Origin: Porticoccaceae bacterium | Lineage (GTDB): Bacteria > Pseudomonadota > Gammaproteobacteria > Pseudomonadales > Porticoccaceae | Reading direction: 5' to 3' | DNA length: 64,000 bases | Assembly: GCA_012960115.1 (NCBI GenBank) | Contig: DUBX01000042.1 | Span: forward strand, 23,364-87,363 | The notes under the pieces: model-generated | Databases searched by the model: none | What the model was told of the DNA's origin: nothing | Seen by the model: the letters and a program-made list of their open reading frames with translations, nothing else | Position numbers and translations under genes: made by a program | Shown: positions 8,977 to 19,196 of the stretch, piece by piece | How the letters are laid out: each line of letters starts with the position of its first letter | Numbering within the stretch: the first letter of the stretch is position 1

Positions 8977-11741
8977 TGCGCTTCATCCCAGTTATCGCCA
9001 ACGCCCACATCAACCACTAAGGGTACTTTTAGGCTAGTCGCTTGCTCCATTCGCTGGGCAAGCCCAGCCGAGACTATTTCCAACTCTTGCTCTGGCACTT
9101 CGAGAACCAATTCATCATGCACTTGCATGATTATGACGCTCTCCAAATCGCTGTTCTGCAGCCAATCATCTACGGAGATCATGGCTAGCTTAATAATATC
9201 TGCCGCTGTTCCCTGCATCGGCGCATTAATCGCTGTACGCTCAGCAGCTTGACGACGCATACCATTGGAAGAACTAATTTCTGGCAAGTAAAGCCTGCGT
9301 CCAAAATAGGTTTCGACATAGCCGAATTCGGCCGCGTTGTGCCGAATATTGTTCATATAATGTTGTACACCGGGGTAGCGTTGAAAATAGAGCCCAATAT
9401 AGTCAGCTGCTTGCTTACGGCCAATATTCAATTGCCTTGCCAACCCAAAAGCCGACATACCATAAATCAGCCCAAAGTTAATCGCCTTGGCACTACGCCG
9501 TTGATCTACTGTTACCGAATCAGTGTCTGTGCCAAAGATCTCTGCAGCGGTTTCGCGATGAATATCTTGTCCGGCGGCAAAAGCCGCTAGCAGGCTTGGA
9601 TCCTCAGACAAATGAGCCATAATACGCAACTCAATCTGAGAGTAATCCGCAGCAACTATCTTGCATCCAGGAGCAGCAATAAATGCTTGTCGTACTCGCC
9701 GGCCTTCGGCGGTCCGTACTGGAATATTTTGCAAATTGGGATCTGAAGACGAGAGTCGACCTGTGGCTGTGCCAGCCTGATGGTAAGAGGTATGTATACG
9801 CTTCGTCGTAGGATTAATCATGGTTGGCAGCTTATCGGTATAGGTCGACTTGAGCTTTGCCAGTCCACGATGCTCCAATAACACCTTAGGCAGAGGATAA
9901 TCGAGAGCTAGCTCCTGAAGTACCTCTTCTTTGGTTGAAGGCGCTCCCTTGGCGGTTTTCTTCAACACCGGAAGCTCTAACTTGGTAAACAAAATTTCCC
10001 CAAGTTGCTTTGGTGAAGCCAAGTTAAATTCTTGCTCGGCCAATGTCCATGCCTGGCGCTCGAGCTCTGCAATACGCTCAGAAAGTTCTTGGCTTTGATG
10101 AAACAATAGCGTGTCATCCACAAGTGCGCCAGTACGCTCGATTCGTGATAAGACAGGGATTAGTGGCAACTCAATATCTGTGAGTACGCTTGCCAACGTC
10201 GCCTCAGCGGAAACCTTAGGCCACAGCGCTTGATGCAGCCGCAAGGTAATATCAGCATCTTCAGCGGCATAGGGCCCAGCTTCTTCTAGAGCAACTTGAT
10301 TAAATGTCAGCTGCCCGGCTCCTTTGCCCGCAATGTCGGTGAATTTAATAGTCTGCTCACCAAGGTATTTGTCTGCCAAGCTATCCATGTCGTGCCGTGT
10401 CGCGACCGAGTCCAAAACATAAGACTCAAGCATGGTGTCAAATTCAATACCTTTTAACGCAATACCATGCTGCGCAAAGATGCTCATATCATATTTTAAA
10501 TTCTGTCCTACTTTTTTAATGCTGGGATTTTCTAATAGCGGCTTTAAATGTGCCATTACCCTGTCACGTGATAATTGCTCAGGGACGCCTAGATAGTCAT
10601 GCCCAAATGGGATATAAGCAGCCTGACCAGCAACAACGGCTATGGAAATACCCACCAAATCGGCGACCATGTAGTTCAAGCTGGTTGTTTCTGTGTCCAC
10701 AGCAACCAAATCTGCGGCTTTTATTCTTTCTACCCAGGCAGACAACTGGACTTCTGTTAAGACCGTTTCATAATCCTTGACGATATCAACTGGGGCAATT
10801 TCAACTTCTGGTAATGTTAGTTTGGCTTGAGCTGAACTTGCAGGCCCAGCGACTTTAGGACTGTTGCTTTTGTCGCTCTCTGCAACCCATGTCTTAAATT
10901 CCATATCCGCAAACAGCGCAGCTAATCCTTGCTCATCGGCGGGACTATTATGAAGTTGGCTAATGTTTAACGGCATTTCAACATCAGTTTTAATCGTTGC
11001 CAACTGATAAGACAAATAGGCTAGATCTCTATGCTCTTCTAATTTAGGTGCCATGTTTTTGGCCCCCCGAAACTCCAACCCAGATACCTCGTCCAATCGG
11101 GAGTAAATAGCGTCAAGCCCGCCAATCCCTTGCAACAACCCAAGGGCTGTCTTTTCGCCGACTCCCGGCACGCCCGGGATATTGTCAGATTTGTCACCCA
11201 GCAAGGCTAAGTAATCAATGATTAATTCTGGGGGAATTCCAAACTTTTCAATCACCCCCTCTCTGTCAAGAACCGTGTTAGTCATGGTATTCACTAAGGT
11301 GATGTACTCATTGACCAATTGAGCAATATCTTTGTCCCCCGTGGAGACAACCACTGGCTGTTTAGCGAGCGTAGCCTGAACAGCTAGGGTGCCAATGACG
11401 TCGTCAGCTTCAACACCATCGATAATTAGCATAGGCAAGCCCATGGCCTGAATGATTTGATGAATAGGCTCAATTTGCAGCCGAAGGTCATCCGGCATCG
11501 GTGGCCGATTGGCTTTGTACTCACTGTACATGTCATCACGAAATGTTTTTCCTTTGGCATCAAACACCACCACTAATGTGCTTTGAGGGTAATCTTTTTG
11601 TAGCCGACGCATCATGTTAATGACGCCTTTAACCGCACCCGTGGGCATGCCTTTGTTATTGGTCAGTGGCGGCAACGCATGATAGGCTCGGTAAAGATAA
11701 GAAGATCCGTCAACTAAGACTAGCGGATGTTGTTCAGTCAT
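8973..11741 (-). CDS. polA: DNA polymerase I
   Basis: 922 aa with all three activities. The 5' nuclease domain (about 1-290) includes [12 protein letters not shown] and [20 protein letters not shown]. The 3'-5' proofreading domain (about 325-510) keeps the metal-binding DxE in [11 protein letters not shown], so it should be active. The polymerase domain (about 520-922) shows motif [16 protein letters not shown], motif [15 protein letters not shown] and motif C VHDELVLE. It fills Okazaki gaps and repair patches. It lies next to engB as in Pseudomonas and is separated by 49 nt from znuA downstream of the Zur region. Confidence 0.97.
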   Translation of the reverse strand: MTEQHPLVLVDGSSYLYRAYHALPPLTNNKGMPTGAVKGVINMMRRLQKDYPQSTLVVVFDAKGKTFRDDMYSEYKANRPPMPDDLRLQIEPIHQIIQAMGLPMLIIDGVEADDVIGTLAVQATLAKQPVVVSTGDKDIAQLVNEYITLVNTMTNTVLDREGVIEKFGIPPELIIDYLALLGDKSDNIPGVPGVGEKTALGLLQGIGGLDAIYSRLDEVSGLEFRGAKNMAPKLEEHRDLAYLSYQLATIKTDVEMPLNISQLHNSPADEQGLAALFADMEFKTWVAESDKSNSPKVAGPASSAQAKLTLPEVEIAPVDIVKDYETVLTEVQLSAWVERIKAADLVAVDTETTSLNYMVADLVGISIAVVAGQAAYIPFGHDYLGVPEQLSRDRVMAHLKPLLENPSIKKVGQNLKYDMSIFAQHGIALKGIEFDTMLESYVLDSVATRHDMDSLADKYLGEQTIKFTDIAGKGAGQLTFNQVALEEAGPYAAEDADITLRLHQALWPKVSAEATLASVLTDIELPLIPVLSRIERTGALVDDTLLFHQSQELSERIAELERQAWTLAEQEFNLASPKQLGEILFTKLELPVLKKTAKGAPSTKEEVLQELALDYPLPKVLLEHRGLAKLKSTYTDKLPTMINPTTKRIHTSYHQAGTATGRLSSSDPNLQNIPVRTAEGRRVRQAFIAAPGCKIVAADYSQIELRIMAHLSEDPSLLAAFAAGQDIHRETAAEIFGTDTDSVTVDQRRSAKAINFGLIYGMSAFGLARQLNIGRKQAADYIGLYFQRYPGVQHYMNNIRHNAAEFGYVETYFGRRLYLPEISSSNGMRRQAAERTAINAPMQGTAADIIKLAMISVDDWLQNSDLESVIIMQVHDELVLEVPEQELEIVSAGLAQRMEQATSLKVPLVVDVGVGDNWDEAH

Positions 11742-11790
11742 AATTTCGCTACTTTTTAAACGCTATAGAGTTCAACAGAGAATACAGTAT

Positions 11791-12687
11791 TTAGCTGAAA
11801 CAGGCTTTAAATTGCGCGACTATTCGCTGCATAAATTGTTCATAACCCTCATCTATTAGTGACTGAGTCATTCCCTGAGGATCAATACTAATAATGGGTA
11901 AATTAAGCGTCTCAGCAATGCCTTGTGCGTCTTTATTGCCATATTGTGGCTCAACAAAAACACACTGAACACGACTTTGTAATGCATCCTTGCGAAGAAG
12001 ATATTGGCTTCTAGCGCCTTTTTGGCCGCCACTCGCATCCCTAATCGAGAGCCCTGAGTACAGCCCAAACCCGCGGGAAAAATGGCTAAAGGCATCGTGA
12101 TGGGTCAAATAACGGCTGTTAGCATAGGGCGCAAGCATGTTGCGCAACCTCTTGATTTCTAGTTCACTAATAATGTTGTGAGACTTTACTCCAAGCTGGT
12201 CTTGGATTGCGCGGCCAATTACGTTGCCATTGTGCGGGTCAAGCCAAACATGGGGATCACGCTGATGATCGTGACTAAGCTGGTCAGACTCTGCATGAAA
12301 CCTTAGAGCCGGCAGGTCTAGGACTCTAATGACGCGATTTTGGGGCAGGGCCGACACCGCTTTGGCGACTCGGGGCTCAACTTGGTCACCGAGCAGAACA
12401 ACTAATTGGGCTTTTTGGATTTTCCCCAAGGCCGAGATCGAGAGCGTCAGATCATGAGACGATTTACTAGTAGACTGCAAGAATTCCACCTTTACGTTAT
12501 CGCCTAGCGCGGCTCTTGCAATAATGGCTAACGGCTTATTAGTAGTCACCACTAAGGGCCCAGATGCAATTACAGCCTTGCTGTATTTAGGACTGTCAAT
12601 GCTGGCCCCAGCGACATTTAAAGCAAAGAAGAGCATTAAAATGCCAAAAATGTTATAATGTATCTTTTTCAAACCAGCACCCAACAA
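11791..12687 (-). CDS. znuA: Zinc ABC transporter periplasmic binding protein ZnuA
   Basis: Cluster A-I solute-binding protein that captures Zn2+ for ZnuBC. 298 aa from the TTG used by the ORF track; the signal segment is KKIHYNIFGILMLFFALNVAGA. Zinc ligands are visible as SSHDL, PHVWLDPHN, THHDAF and VEPQYG. A short His-containing loop (HAESDQLSHDHQRDPH) takes the place of the long His-rich loop of E. coli ZnuA. The start is uncertain: TTG 12687 and TTG 12672 both give signal peptides, and neither has a strong SD. The gene is divergent from zur across a Zur box, so it should be repressed when zinc is sufficient. Confidence 0.88.
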   Translation of the reverse strand: MLGAGLKKIHYNIFGILMLFFALNVAGASIDSPKYSKAVIASGPLVVTTNKPLAIIARAALGDNVKVEFLQSTSKSSHDLTLSISALGKIQKAQLVVLLGDQVEPRVAKAVSALPQNRVIRVLDLPALRFHAESDQLSHDHQRDPHVWLDPHNGNVIGRAIQDQLGVKSHNIISELEIKRLRNMLAPYANSRYLTHHDAFSHFSRGFGLYSGLSIRDASGGQKGARSQYLLRKDALQSRVQCVFVEPQYGNKDAQGIAETLNLPIISIDPQGMTQSLIDEGYEQFMQRIVAQFKACFS

Positions 12688-12713
12688 AAGAAGAGAAGGA
12701 AATATTTTATTTA

Positions 12714-12732
12714 TATGTTATATTATAACATA
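12714..12732. promoter_or_regulatory. Zur box between znuA and zur
   Basis: Palindrome TATGTTATA-T-TATAACATA (19 bp, perfect except the centre), matching the known gammaproteobacterial Zur core GTTATANTATAAC. It lies between the divergent znuA and zur-znuC-znuB, so one site can control both directions. Confidence 0.88.
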
Positions 12733-12753
12733 ACATAATGAAAAAGACCGCTT

Positions 12754-13272
12754 ATGCTAACTAATTCTCGTTTAGTGCACCAACCTCATGATCACGGACG
12801 CTGCATCAATGCCGCCTTGTCTAGAGCCAACAACCTTTGCTTAGAAAAAGGCGTGCGGTTAACGCCTACTCGCGAATCCGTTTTGCGACTACTATGGCAA
12901 AGTCACCAGCCTCTGGGCGCATACCAGGTCCAGGACCAACTATCCAAGCTTACAGGGAAATCAATCGCTCCCCCGACGGTTTATCGCGCTATCGAGTTCC
13001 TCTCTGATCTTGGCTTGGTACACCGACTGGCATCCTTAAATGCTTATATTGGTTGTCCTTTCCCGAACAGCGAACACAGCAATCTATTTATGATATGTAA
13101 TGGTTGCGGCAGTGCCGCCGAGGTCGCACACAGTGCTCTAAATGATGTGTTGCAAAATGCTAGTGAGAAGGCCCAATTTAAGCTCGAGTCGCAGAGTATC
13201 GAGCTTTTTGGTCGCTGCCCTCAATGCTCCCAAGACTCGATCCAAGCTTCGGAGCCTACGACACATGGCTAA
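12754..13272 (+). CDS. zur: Zinc uptake regulator Zur (Fur family)
   Basis: 172-aa Fur-family repressor. The winged-helix DNA-binding half is at about 25-95 ([27 protein letters not shown]), and the dimerisation domain holds two CxxC pairs for structural zinc (ICNGCGS and RCPQCSQ). With Zn2+ bound it should repress the box immediately upstream, including its own promoter. It is the first gene of zur-znuC-znuB and overlaps znuC by 8 nt. Confidence 0.93.
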   Translation: MLTNSRLVHQPHDHGRCINAALSRANNLCLEKGVRLTPTRESVLRLLWQSHQPLGAYQVQDQLSKLTGKSIAPPTVYRAIEFLSDLGLVHRLASLNAYIGCPFPNSEHSNLFMICNGCGSAAEVAHSALNDVLQNASEKAQFKLESQSIELFGRCPQCSQDSIQASEPTTHG

Positions 13273-14017
13273 ACTAATAGTATCACTGGATAAAATCAAC
13301 AAAAGGTTCGCAGGCAAATTGGTGTTAGAAGACGTCAGCCTACAGCTTAAACAAGGCGAGATAACCACCTTGATCGGGCCCAACGGGGCGGGTAAATCAA
13401 CCCTAGTGAGAATTGTTCTTGGATTGCTAAAGCCCGACTCGGGAGATATCAAGCGGACGTCTGATCTTAAAGTCGGATACATGCCGCAAAAGCTAGCTAT
13501 TGACCCAACACTACCCATTTCAACATGCCGGTTTTTACAATTGGCCAACACATCTCATCAGGCGTGCCATGAAGCACTGGAATCAGTAGGGATTGCACAC
13601 TTAGCCGCTACGCCCATTCAAGAGCTGTCTGGAGGGGAGGTGCAGCGCGCCCTGCTGGCAAGAGCTGTGTTACGAAAACCAAACCTGTTGGTCCTAGATG
13701 AGCCAGTGCAAGGAGTGGATGTAAATGGTCAAAACACCCTCTATCGAATGATTAACGACTTGGCCAAAACCCTTAACTGCGGCGTATTAATGGTCTCCCA
13801 TGACCTACATCTAGTCATGTCTGCCACAGACCAAGTGGTCTGTTTAAATCGGCATATTTGCTGCCAGGGCCACCCAGAGCATGTTACCCAAGACCCTGCC
13901 TATATTGATATTTTTGGCCAAACCACGGCCCCTTATTCACACCATCACGACCATGATCATAGCTTACATGGTGATGTTCTGGATGATGGGCATGGGGAGC
14001 ATTGTGACCATGGCTGA
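13265..14017 (+). CDS. znuC: Zinc ABC transporter ATPase ZnuC
   Basis: 250-aa ABC ATPase. Walker A is GPNGAGKST (about residue 38), the signature is LSGGEVQR and Walker B is [12 protein letters not shown], followed by the switch His in MVSHDLH. The C-terminus is rich in His ([11 protein letters not shown]), typical of ZnuC. The ORF track extends 41 codons upstream; ATG 13265 gives the family N-terminus and an 8-nt overlap with zur, indicating translational coupling. It also overlaps znuB by 8 nt. Confidence 0.95.
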   Translation: MAKLIVSLDKINKRFAGKLVLEDVSLQLKQGEITTLIGPNGAGKSTLVRIVLGLLKPDSGDIKRTSDLKVGYMPQKLAIDPTLPISTCRFLQLANTSHQACHEALESVGIAHLAATPIQELSGGEVQRALLARAVLRKPNLLVLDEPVQGVDVNGQNTLYRMINDLAKTLNCGVLMVSHDLHLVMSATDQVVCLNRHICCQGHPEHVTQDPAYIDIFGQTTAPYSHHHDHDHSLHGDVLDDGHGEHCDHG

Positions 14018-14795
14018 TTTCTTGATTTATGCTTTGTTGGCAGGACTTGGCGTTGCCCTTGTGGCAGGGCCCTTAGGTTGCTTTGTGGTTTGGCGGCGTA
14101 TGGCATACTTTGGCGACACTCTAGCTCACAGCGCCCTGCTTGGCGTTTCGCTTGGCGTCATGCTCGACATTAATCTCAATATAACCGTCACAGCAGTGCC
14201 ATTGGTTATGGCACTCGGCCTTGTCTACCTAGAGCAACGAGGATTTTTGGCATTAGATACCGTGCTAGGGATTTTGTCTCACTCTGCCCTAGCAGCAGGT
14301 CTAGTCATTATCTCTTTGTTGCCTGATGTGCGAGTTGACTTGATGTCTCTGCTATTTGGCGACTTACTGGCCGTCACTAAAAACGATCTATGGGTTATTT
14401 ATGGATTGTCAGCAGTAGTTTTGACCCTCCTGACATTGCTATGGCAACAGCTTATTAATATTACCGTGGACCCTGAACTAGCTACGGTAGAGGGAACAAA
14501 TGTCGCCCTAGTGCGGACCGCACTCATGTTAATCACCGCGTTGGTCATCGCGCTGGCTATGAAAGTAGTTGGAGTTTTGTTGATTACTGCTCTATTAATT
14601 ATTCCTGCCGCGACTGCCCGACGACTGACAAAAACGCCAGAGCAAATGGCGGTGATGGCCAGCATTATTGCCATGCTGACTGTGGTTATGGGCCTTGTAA
14701 TGTCTTGGTATAGCGACGCACCGGCGGGGCCATCAGTGGTGATCTGTGCGGCATTTCTATTTAGCGTGTCGCTTTGTCGCCGTCAGAGAACATAA
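14010..14795 (+). CDS. znuB: Zinc ABC transporter permease ZnuB
   Basis: 261-aa polytopic inner-membrane permease (ABC-3 family) with about 7-8 hydrophobic segments. The family signature near the N-terminus is [18 protein letters not shown]. The true start is ATG 14010, inside the 3' end of znuC; the upstream ORF-track extension is the znuC coding sequence in another frame. It ends 2 nt from the stop of the convergent SCO gene. Confidence 0.94.
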   Translation: MADFLIYALLAGLGVALVAGPLGCFVVWRRMAYFGDTLAHSALLGVSLGVMLDINLNITVTAVPLVMALGLVYLEQRGFLALDTVLGILSHSALAAGLVIISLLPDVRVDLMSLLFGDLLAVTKNDLWVIYGLSAVVLTLLTLLWQQLINITVDPELATVEGTNVALVRTALMLITALVIALAMKVVGVLLITALLIIPAATARRLTKTPEQMAVMASIIAMLTVVMGLVMSWYSDAPAGPSVVICAAFLFSVSLCRRQRT

Positions 14796-14797
14796 AC

Positions 14798-15439
14798 TCA
14801 AAAAGTGCCGTAGATTGAACGCCAGGTCTTGCGCAGCATAATCGCGCTGTGGGGCGATTTAAAAAAGCCATGATAGTGGCCATTGGGGTTAACTAATACA
14901 ATCTGGGAGCTGTGATCAACCGTGTAATCATCCCCATCCAAAGGCACCTGGTTATAGGCGATGTTGATCTCAGTAGTAAAGCGCTTAATAAAGTGTTTAT
15001 TGCCTGTAACACCAACAAATTCAGTATTAAAATAAGGCATGTATTGGCCTAATTTATCTACCGTGTCTCGCTCAGGATCGAGAGACACCATGATAATCTG
15101 GAGATTCTCCTTCTCACTGTCTTTTAGCTTGCTATACGTTTCATTAAGCGTGGCGAGTGTAGTTGGGCAAACATCAGGACAATTGGTAAAGCCAAAGAAA
15201 ATCATACTCCACTGGCCTTTCAATCTCTGTAGAGTAAAGGCATCCCCACGGTGATCTACAAGATCAAAATCACTAAATTTTCGTGGCGTGTTTAGAACAA
15301 TCGCGCCATTAATTCGAAGATCTTGCACACTCATGATAACCGGCTGGTTCATACGCCAAATGAATCCGAAAATCACCAAGACAATAAAGCAAACAATAAT
15401 AATAATAGTACGGCGAATGCCAACCTGCTGATCTGCCAT
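14798..15439 (-). CDS. SCO1/SenC copper chaperone for cytochrome oxidase
   Basis: 213-aa membrane-anchored thioredoxin-fold protein. A single TM near residues 10-30 is followed by the copper-binding CPDVC motif (FTNCPDVCPTT) and a distal His in VDHSSQIVL. SCO proteins metallate the CuA centre of subunit II (coxB). ATG 15439 has GGAG about 8 nt upstream and is preferred over the TTG one codon earlier. It is the last gene of the cox assembly run, 11 nt after ctaB. Confidence 0.93.
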   Translation of the reverse strand: MADQQVGIRRTIIIIVCFIVLVIFGFIWRMNQPVIMSVQDLRINGAIVLNTPRKFSDFDLVDHRGDAFTLQRLKGQWSMIFFGFTNCPDVCPTTLATLNETYSKLKDSEKENLQIIMVSLDPERDTVDKLGQYMPYFNTEFVGVTGNKHFIKRFTTEINIAYNQVPLDGDDYTVDHSSQIVLVNPNGHYHGFFKSPHSAIMLRKTWRSIYGTF

Positions 15440-15450
15440 CAAGTAACTCC

Positions 15451-16371
15451 CTATGTGGCTGGTAAATAAGTCACTGGTTCTATGAGGTAATGGTCTATCA
15501 ACATAAGACCAAATAACACCATCAAATAAAAAATCGAGTACTGAAACGTTTTCATACCTGAATTTCCGCCCTCACTAAGCAACATGACCACCGCCCAATA
15601 TAAAAACCCCGCCCCTAAAAGCAACGAGCCCGCTAGGTATAACCAGCCAAACATGCCGGTGAGATATGGCAGGGTGGTTACTACCACTAGCAACAAGGTG
15701 TACAAAAGGATATTGATTTTCGTGTATTTTTCACCATGCGTCACTGGTAGCATAGGAATTTTCGCCTTTGCGTACTCGTCTTTACGGTGCACCGCTAAAG
15801 CCCAAAAGTGCGGCGGCGTCCAAGCAAAGATAACTAGCACTAAAAGCAATGCGTTGTAGTGAACCTCTCCCGTCACCGCGGTCCACCCTAGCAGCGGGGG
15901 TGCCGCTCCAGCAAGACCACCAATAACAATATTCTGCGGCGTTGCACGTTTTAAAAACATGGTATAGACGAAGGCATAGCCCACTAGAGCCGCCAAGGTT
16001 AGCCAAGCCGTTAGGACGTTAGTAAAAATAAGAAGGAACGCCATACCAAATATGCCGGTGACTAAAGCAAAAATAGTTGCTTGCTGCGGCTTTAGCCTGC
16101 CCTGCACGAGCGGTCGGTTAAGTGTACGCGCCATTTTATCGTCAACATGACGATCCACAATGTGGTTAACCGCGGCGGCTGAACCGGCGACAAGAGCTAT
16201 ACCTAGATTACCAAAAATAAAAACGCTTAGAGGTATTGATTGATCGGTGGCTAACAACATGCCGATCACCGAGGTGAGCATCATCAGCGCCACGACATTG
16301 GGCTTGCACAACTCAAGGTAGTCACGCCAGCTAACGGCAGGGTTATTGAGTTCGGTGTTAGGCATGAACAT
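15451..16371 (-). CDS. ctaB: Protoheme IX farnesyltransferase (heme O synthase)
   Basis: 306-aa UbiA-family membrane prenyltransferase making heme O from heme B and farnesyl diphosphate. The first Asp-rich motif is NHIVDRHVDDKMARTLNRP and the second is HRKDEYAKAKIPMLPV. About nine hydrophobic helices. The GGAG before the ORF sits only 3 nt from ATG 16371 but 9 nt from ATG 16365, so translation may start at the latter. The heme A synthase gene that normally precedes ctaB is not present. Confidence 0.94.
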   Translation of the reverse strand: MFMPNTELNNPAVSWRDYLELCKPNVVALMMLTSVIGMLLATDQSIPLSVFIFGNLGIALVAGSAAAVNHIVDRHVDDKMARTLNRPLVQGRLKPQQATIFALVTGIFGMAFLLIFTNVLTAWLTLAALVGYAFVYTMFLKRATPQNIVIGGLAGAAPPLLGWTAVTGEVHYNALLLVLVIFAWTPPHFWALAVHRKDEYAKAKIPMLPVTHGEKYTKINILLYTLLLVVVTTLPYLTGMFGWLYLAGSLLLGAGFLYWAVVMLLSEGGNSGMKTFQYSIFYLMVLFGLMLIDHYLIEPVTYLPAT

Positions 16372-16416
16372 TCACTCCAGAATTTTCCGGGTAACTATAA
16401 TTTAACTCGCCGTTCA

Positions 16417-17034
16417 TTATCGGTCTGGAGAATATTTTAGCAGATGTTTAAGGTCATGGAGTAATCCGCTGCCATCATGATCTTTGGTGTAATAGAGAAT
16501 TGCCCGATGGTCTGGTGTCACCACGAAATATCTGGGTTCTTGCATGTCCCAATCAGAAGAGCTTCCTGAGATTATCTGAGTAACCAACTTAGGGGCTGTC
16601 GGTATAATAGTAAGAAATGGATGAACAACCTTAAGTGCATCTATCTGCTGGGGATCGACAGAACCCACATCTGGCAGATAGACTCTTTCAACGCGACCTG
16701 TCAGCTTACCCATCAGCATATGCACCTGCCGACTATTAAACAACATATCTTCACAGATCCGATCGCAGCCAATACCACCGACCGTAACTACCTTCCACTT
16801 TGCTTTATCAGTTGCAGGCAAATCAACTAGGACTGGCGAAAAGTCCAGCGTAGGCTTAACCAGCTCCCCAAGATTGGTGGTTCCAAGCAACTCAATCATC
16901 TGCTGTCGCTGCTCTTCCGTCTTAGGCACCATAATAAAACCAGCCAAAATAACGCCCCCGACGATAAATAGCATCAACCAAATTTGATACCTAAACCCGC
17001 GCTGCTTAACGGTTATTGCGCTGCTATCAGTCAT
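16417..17034 (-). CDS. Membrane-anchored thioredoxin-like protein of the cox cluster, CX3C motif
   Basis: 205 aa. One TM near residues 18-37 (IWLMLFIVGGVILAGFIMV), then a soluble domain with GGIGCDRICEDMLFNSRQVH. The CDRIC spacing equals the CX3C of SCO proteins, and the rest (RYFVVTPDHRAILYYTKDHD) reads like a thioredoxin fold. Genes of this size occupy the same slot between surf1 and ctaA in the Pseudomonas oxidase cluster, where they are usually unnamed. A role in CuA metallation or thiol reduction during oxidase assembly is inferred from position and motif, not demonstrated. Confidence 0.7.
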   Translation of the reverse strand: MTDSSAITVKQRGFRYQIWLMLFIVGGVILAGFIMVPKTEEQRQQMIELLGTTNLGELVKPTLDFSPVLVDLPATDKAKWKVVTVGGIGCDRICEDMLFNSRQVHMLMGKLTGRVERVYLPDVGSVDPQQIDALKVVHPFLTIIPTAPKLVTQIISGSSSDWDMQEPRYFVVTPDHRAILYYTKDHDGSGLLHDLKHLLKYSPDR

Positions 17035-17060
17035 ACACTTCTATCCTTTTATGCGGACCC

Positions 17061-17837
17061 TTAGGGCCTTCTAAACTGTTTCATCCAACTGCCAACGTTA
17101 GAGTTGGCGATCAATGTCATAATCAATACTACCGCAGCCATCATAAACCACTGAACAGCATAGGCTGTATGCTTTTCAGGCTGCACAGCAACGGTCACCC
17201 AGCCGGTTTCTAAGGCTCCTATAGAGTCACTATCGAGCCGTAATTGGTACTCATAAAAAGACTCTCCAAATAACTCTTCGGCACGCTCTACCGAAATCCA
17301 CCCGACCCGACTCGGCCATTGCGTCACCACTGTGATTTGGTCGTCTAATCGATAACCACCACGTAGGTTATGATACAAAAACCCACGCAATTGAACCTCA
17401 CCAGTAACTGGCTCTACCTCAGGCAGCTGACTTCTGTCTAATGAGGCTGGCACCCAACCACGATTTACTAACACCGCTTGTGATTGGCCAGCCACCTCTA
17501 ACCCTTCAATGCTCATCGGCTCTAGTATCTCGTAGCCAGGCCGGCCATTTTTAACACGATTATCCAACACTATCTGGCGCGACGAATCGAGGGTCCCCGT
17601 CAGCCAAGCTGGCCTGTATTGTTGATTGCCACCTTCTAACAGCGCATTTACGTCAGCTGGTGCCGCTTGTTGATTGGCACTAAAAGCAGTAACAATAGCG
17701 CTTTTTTCATCGGCTCGGTCCAACTGCCAAAACCCCAAGAAAATCAGCAATGGCAACAAAAAAAACACTAGTACCAACAGTTTTTTATTGGGCTGCCAGT
17801 GAAATTGTTGCACAGAAGATTGGGTGTCTTGGTCCAT
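17061..17837 (-). CDS. SURF1-family cytochrome oxidase assembly protein
   Basis: 258 aa with the family topology: an N-terminal TM (LLVLVFFLLPLLIFLGFWQL), a periplasmic loop and a C-terminal TM (AVQWFMMAAVVLIMTLIAN). The family motifs GFWQLDRA and LVNRGWVP are present. SURF1 proteins help insert heme into subunit I. It sits between coxC and the CX3C protein; a small gene on the opposite strand separates it from coxC. Confidence 0.9.
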   Translation of the reverse strand: MDQDTQSSVQQFHWQPNKKLLVLVFFLLPLLIFLGFWQLDRADEKSAIVTAFSANQQAAPADVNALLEGGNQQYRPAWLTGTLDSSRQIVLDNRVKNGRPGYEILEPMSIEGLEVAGQSQAVLVNRGWVPASLDRSQLPEVEPVTGEVQLRGFLYHNLRGGYRLDDQITVVTQWPSRVGWISVERAEELFGESFYEYQLRLDSDSIGALETGWVTVAVQPEKHTAYAVQWFMMAAVVLIMTLIANSNVGSWMKQFRRP

Positions 17838-17877
17838 TTGTGTTTAAATTCACCTTTGTTGAAGAGCAGTTAATCCC

Positions 17878-18150
17878 ATGGTGTTAAAAGTAATAATCAT
17901 TGTTCTATTTATTGCTGTTGTCGTTAGTCTTTTTGGCGGGCTTCGATTTTTGGTCAAAGACCTCGGAGACTCTCAGCGCCGGCTGTTCAACAGCTTGGGG
18001 GTGAGAGTTACATTAGCGACGATGTTATTAGGCACAATTGTTTATGGTGCCTATACCGGACAGATTACCAGCAAGGCCCCTTGGGATCGACAATTACATC
18101 CAGAAGCGACAGTGCCAATACAACAACCCTCCAACCCCGCCGACGACTAA
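17878..18150 (+). CDS. Twin-transmembrane DUF2909-like small protein
   Basis: 90 aa with two hydrophobic helices (VIIIVLFIAVVVSLFGGL and VTLATMLLGTIVYGAYTG) separated by a charged loop with LVKDLGDSQRR. This matches the small twin-TM protein commonly found beside coxC. It is encoded on the opposite strand to the rest of the oxidase cluster, so it must have its own promoter in the 40-nt gap after the SURF1 start. A bidirectional hairpin follows it. Function is unknown; a role in oxidase assembly or stability is only suggested by location. Confidence 0.75.
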   Translation: MVLKVIIIVLFIAVVVSLFGGLRFLVKDLGDSQRRLFNSLGVRVTLATMLLGTIVYGAYTGQITSKAPWDRQLHPEATVPIQQPSNPADD

Positions 18151-18169
18151 AATAATACTCCTAAGATAA

Positions 18170-18196
18170 AAACGGCCAGGAGTTACCTAGCCGTTT
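18170..18196. terminator. Hairpin between coxC and the DUF2909-like gene
   Basis: Stem AAACGGC / GCCGTTT extended by AGG / CCT across one mismatch, with loop AGTTA. It lies between two convergent stops and could end both transcripts, or attenuate read-through from coxC into the SURF1 gene. Confidence 0.6.
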
Positions 18197-18214
18197 ACGT
18201 GCCTGACTCAATCC

Positions 18215-19183
18215 CTAACCAAGCACATATACGATAAGAAATAAGCCGATCCAAATAACATCTACAAAGTGCCAGTACCAAGCTGCCATTTCAAATCCGA
18301 AGTGATCTTGATGGGTGAACTGGCCCTTAGCCCCACGAAGAAAAGCGATCAAGAGCATGATGGTGCCCAACGTTACGTGAGCACCATGGAATCCGGTTAA
18401 CAAAAAGAAGGTCGTGCCATAGATACCCGACTCTAAGGTAAGCCCTAATTCCTGATAAGCGTGAATATACTCTTCTGCCTGCAGGAACAAAAAGATAACG
18501 CCTAACAAGACGGTCAAACCCAACCATGTTACGAATTTTTTTCGGTTGCCCTCTTTTAAGGCGTGATGGGCGATATGCACCGTTCCGCTGGATGTCAGTA
18601 GAACAATCGTATTCCAAAGCGGTAACCATCCCAATAACTGACTAAAGCTCCACCCCGGAAAACTCATCGCATGCTCAGGGCCTTTAAATTGAAACTCAGT
18701 CGCATCTGGATTAGCAGCCAAGGTAACCACCTGATCAGGAGTCACTAATGGAGGCCAGGTCGCATCATAACCAGGCCATAAATGTGTTGCATTAGCTATA
18801 GCCGCATCGGTGGCCGTATCATCAAACCATCCAACAGCTGCTTCACCATCAAGCCAAGGACCGACCAAGACTCGAACGTAAAATAAGGACCCAAAGAAGC
18901 AAACGAAGAACATTAGCTCAGAAAAAATAAACCAGTACATCCCCAATACGTAAGAGTGCTTTAACTGATCACTCACGATGCCCTGTGTGTTTTCTTCGAT
19001 AACTAGGCTCCACCACCTATACATGACCACAGCCATGATAAGCGAACCGATCAAAAATATCGTTGATGTGCCGCCATCGATTACCCAGCTAGCCGCTCCG
19101 TAGCCCATCACGCCCATACCCGTCGCCGCCGCAAGGGGCAGTTTACTTTGCTCGGGTACGTAATAAGAACCTTCAGATGACAT
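18215..19183 (-). CDS. coxC: Cytochrome c oxidase subunit III
   Basis: 322-aa membrane protein with about seven helices. Family features are FSELMFFVCFFGSLFYVR, LLTSSGTVHIAHHAL, LQAEEYIHA, the FLLTGFHGAHVTLG helix and the closing WYWHFVDVIWIGLF. A hydrophilic insert (about 110-165) makes it slightly longer than usual. It lies 13 nt after ctaG in the same operon. Confidence 0.95.
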   Translation of the reverse strand: MSSEGSYYVPEQSKLPLAAATGMGVMGYGAASWVIDGGTSTIFLIGSLIMAVVMYRWWSLVIEENTQGIVSDQLKHSYVLGMYWFIFSELMFFVCFFGSLFYVRVLVGPWLDGEAAVGWFDDTATDAAIANATHLWPGYDATWPPLVTPDQVVTLAANPDATEFQFKGPEHAMSFPGWSFSQLLGWLPLWNTIVLLTSSGTVHIAHHALKEGNRKKFVTWLGLTVLLGVIFLFLQAEEYIHAYQELGLTLESGIYGTTFFLLTGFHGAHVTLGTIMLLIAFLRGAKGQFTHQDHFGFEMAAWYWHFVDVIWIGLFLIVYVLG

Positions 19184-19196
19184 AATTAATCTCCAT

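Noticed and set aside
13138-13551. 137-aa minus-strand ORF across zur/znuC
   Set aside because: Antisense to two certain, overlapping genes.
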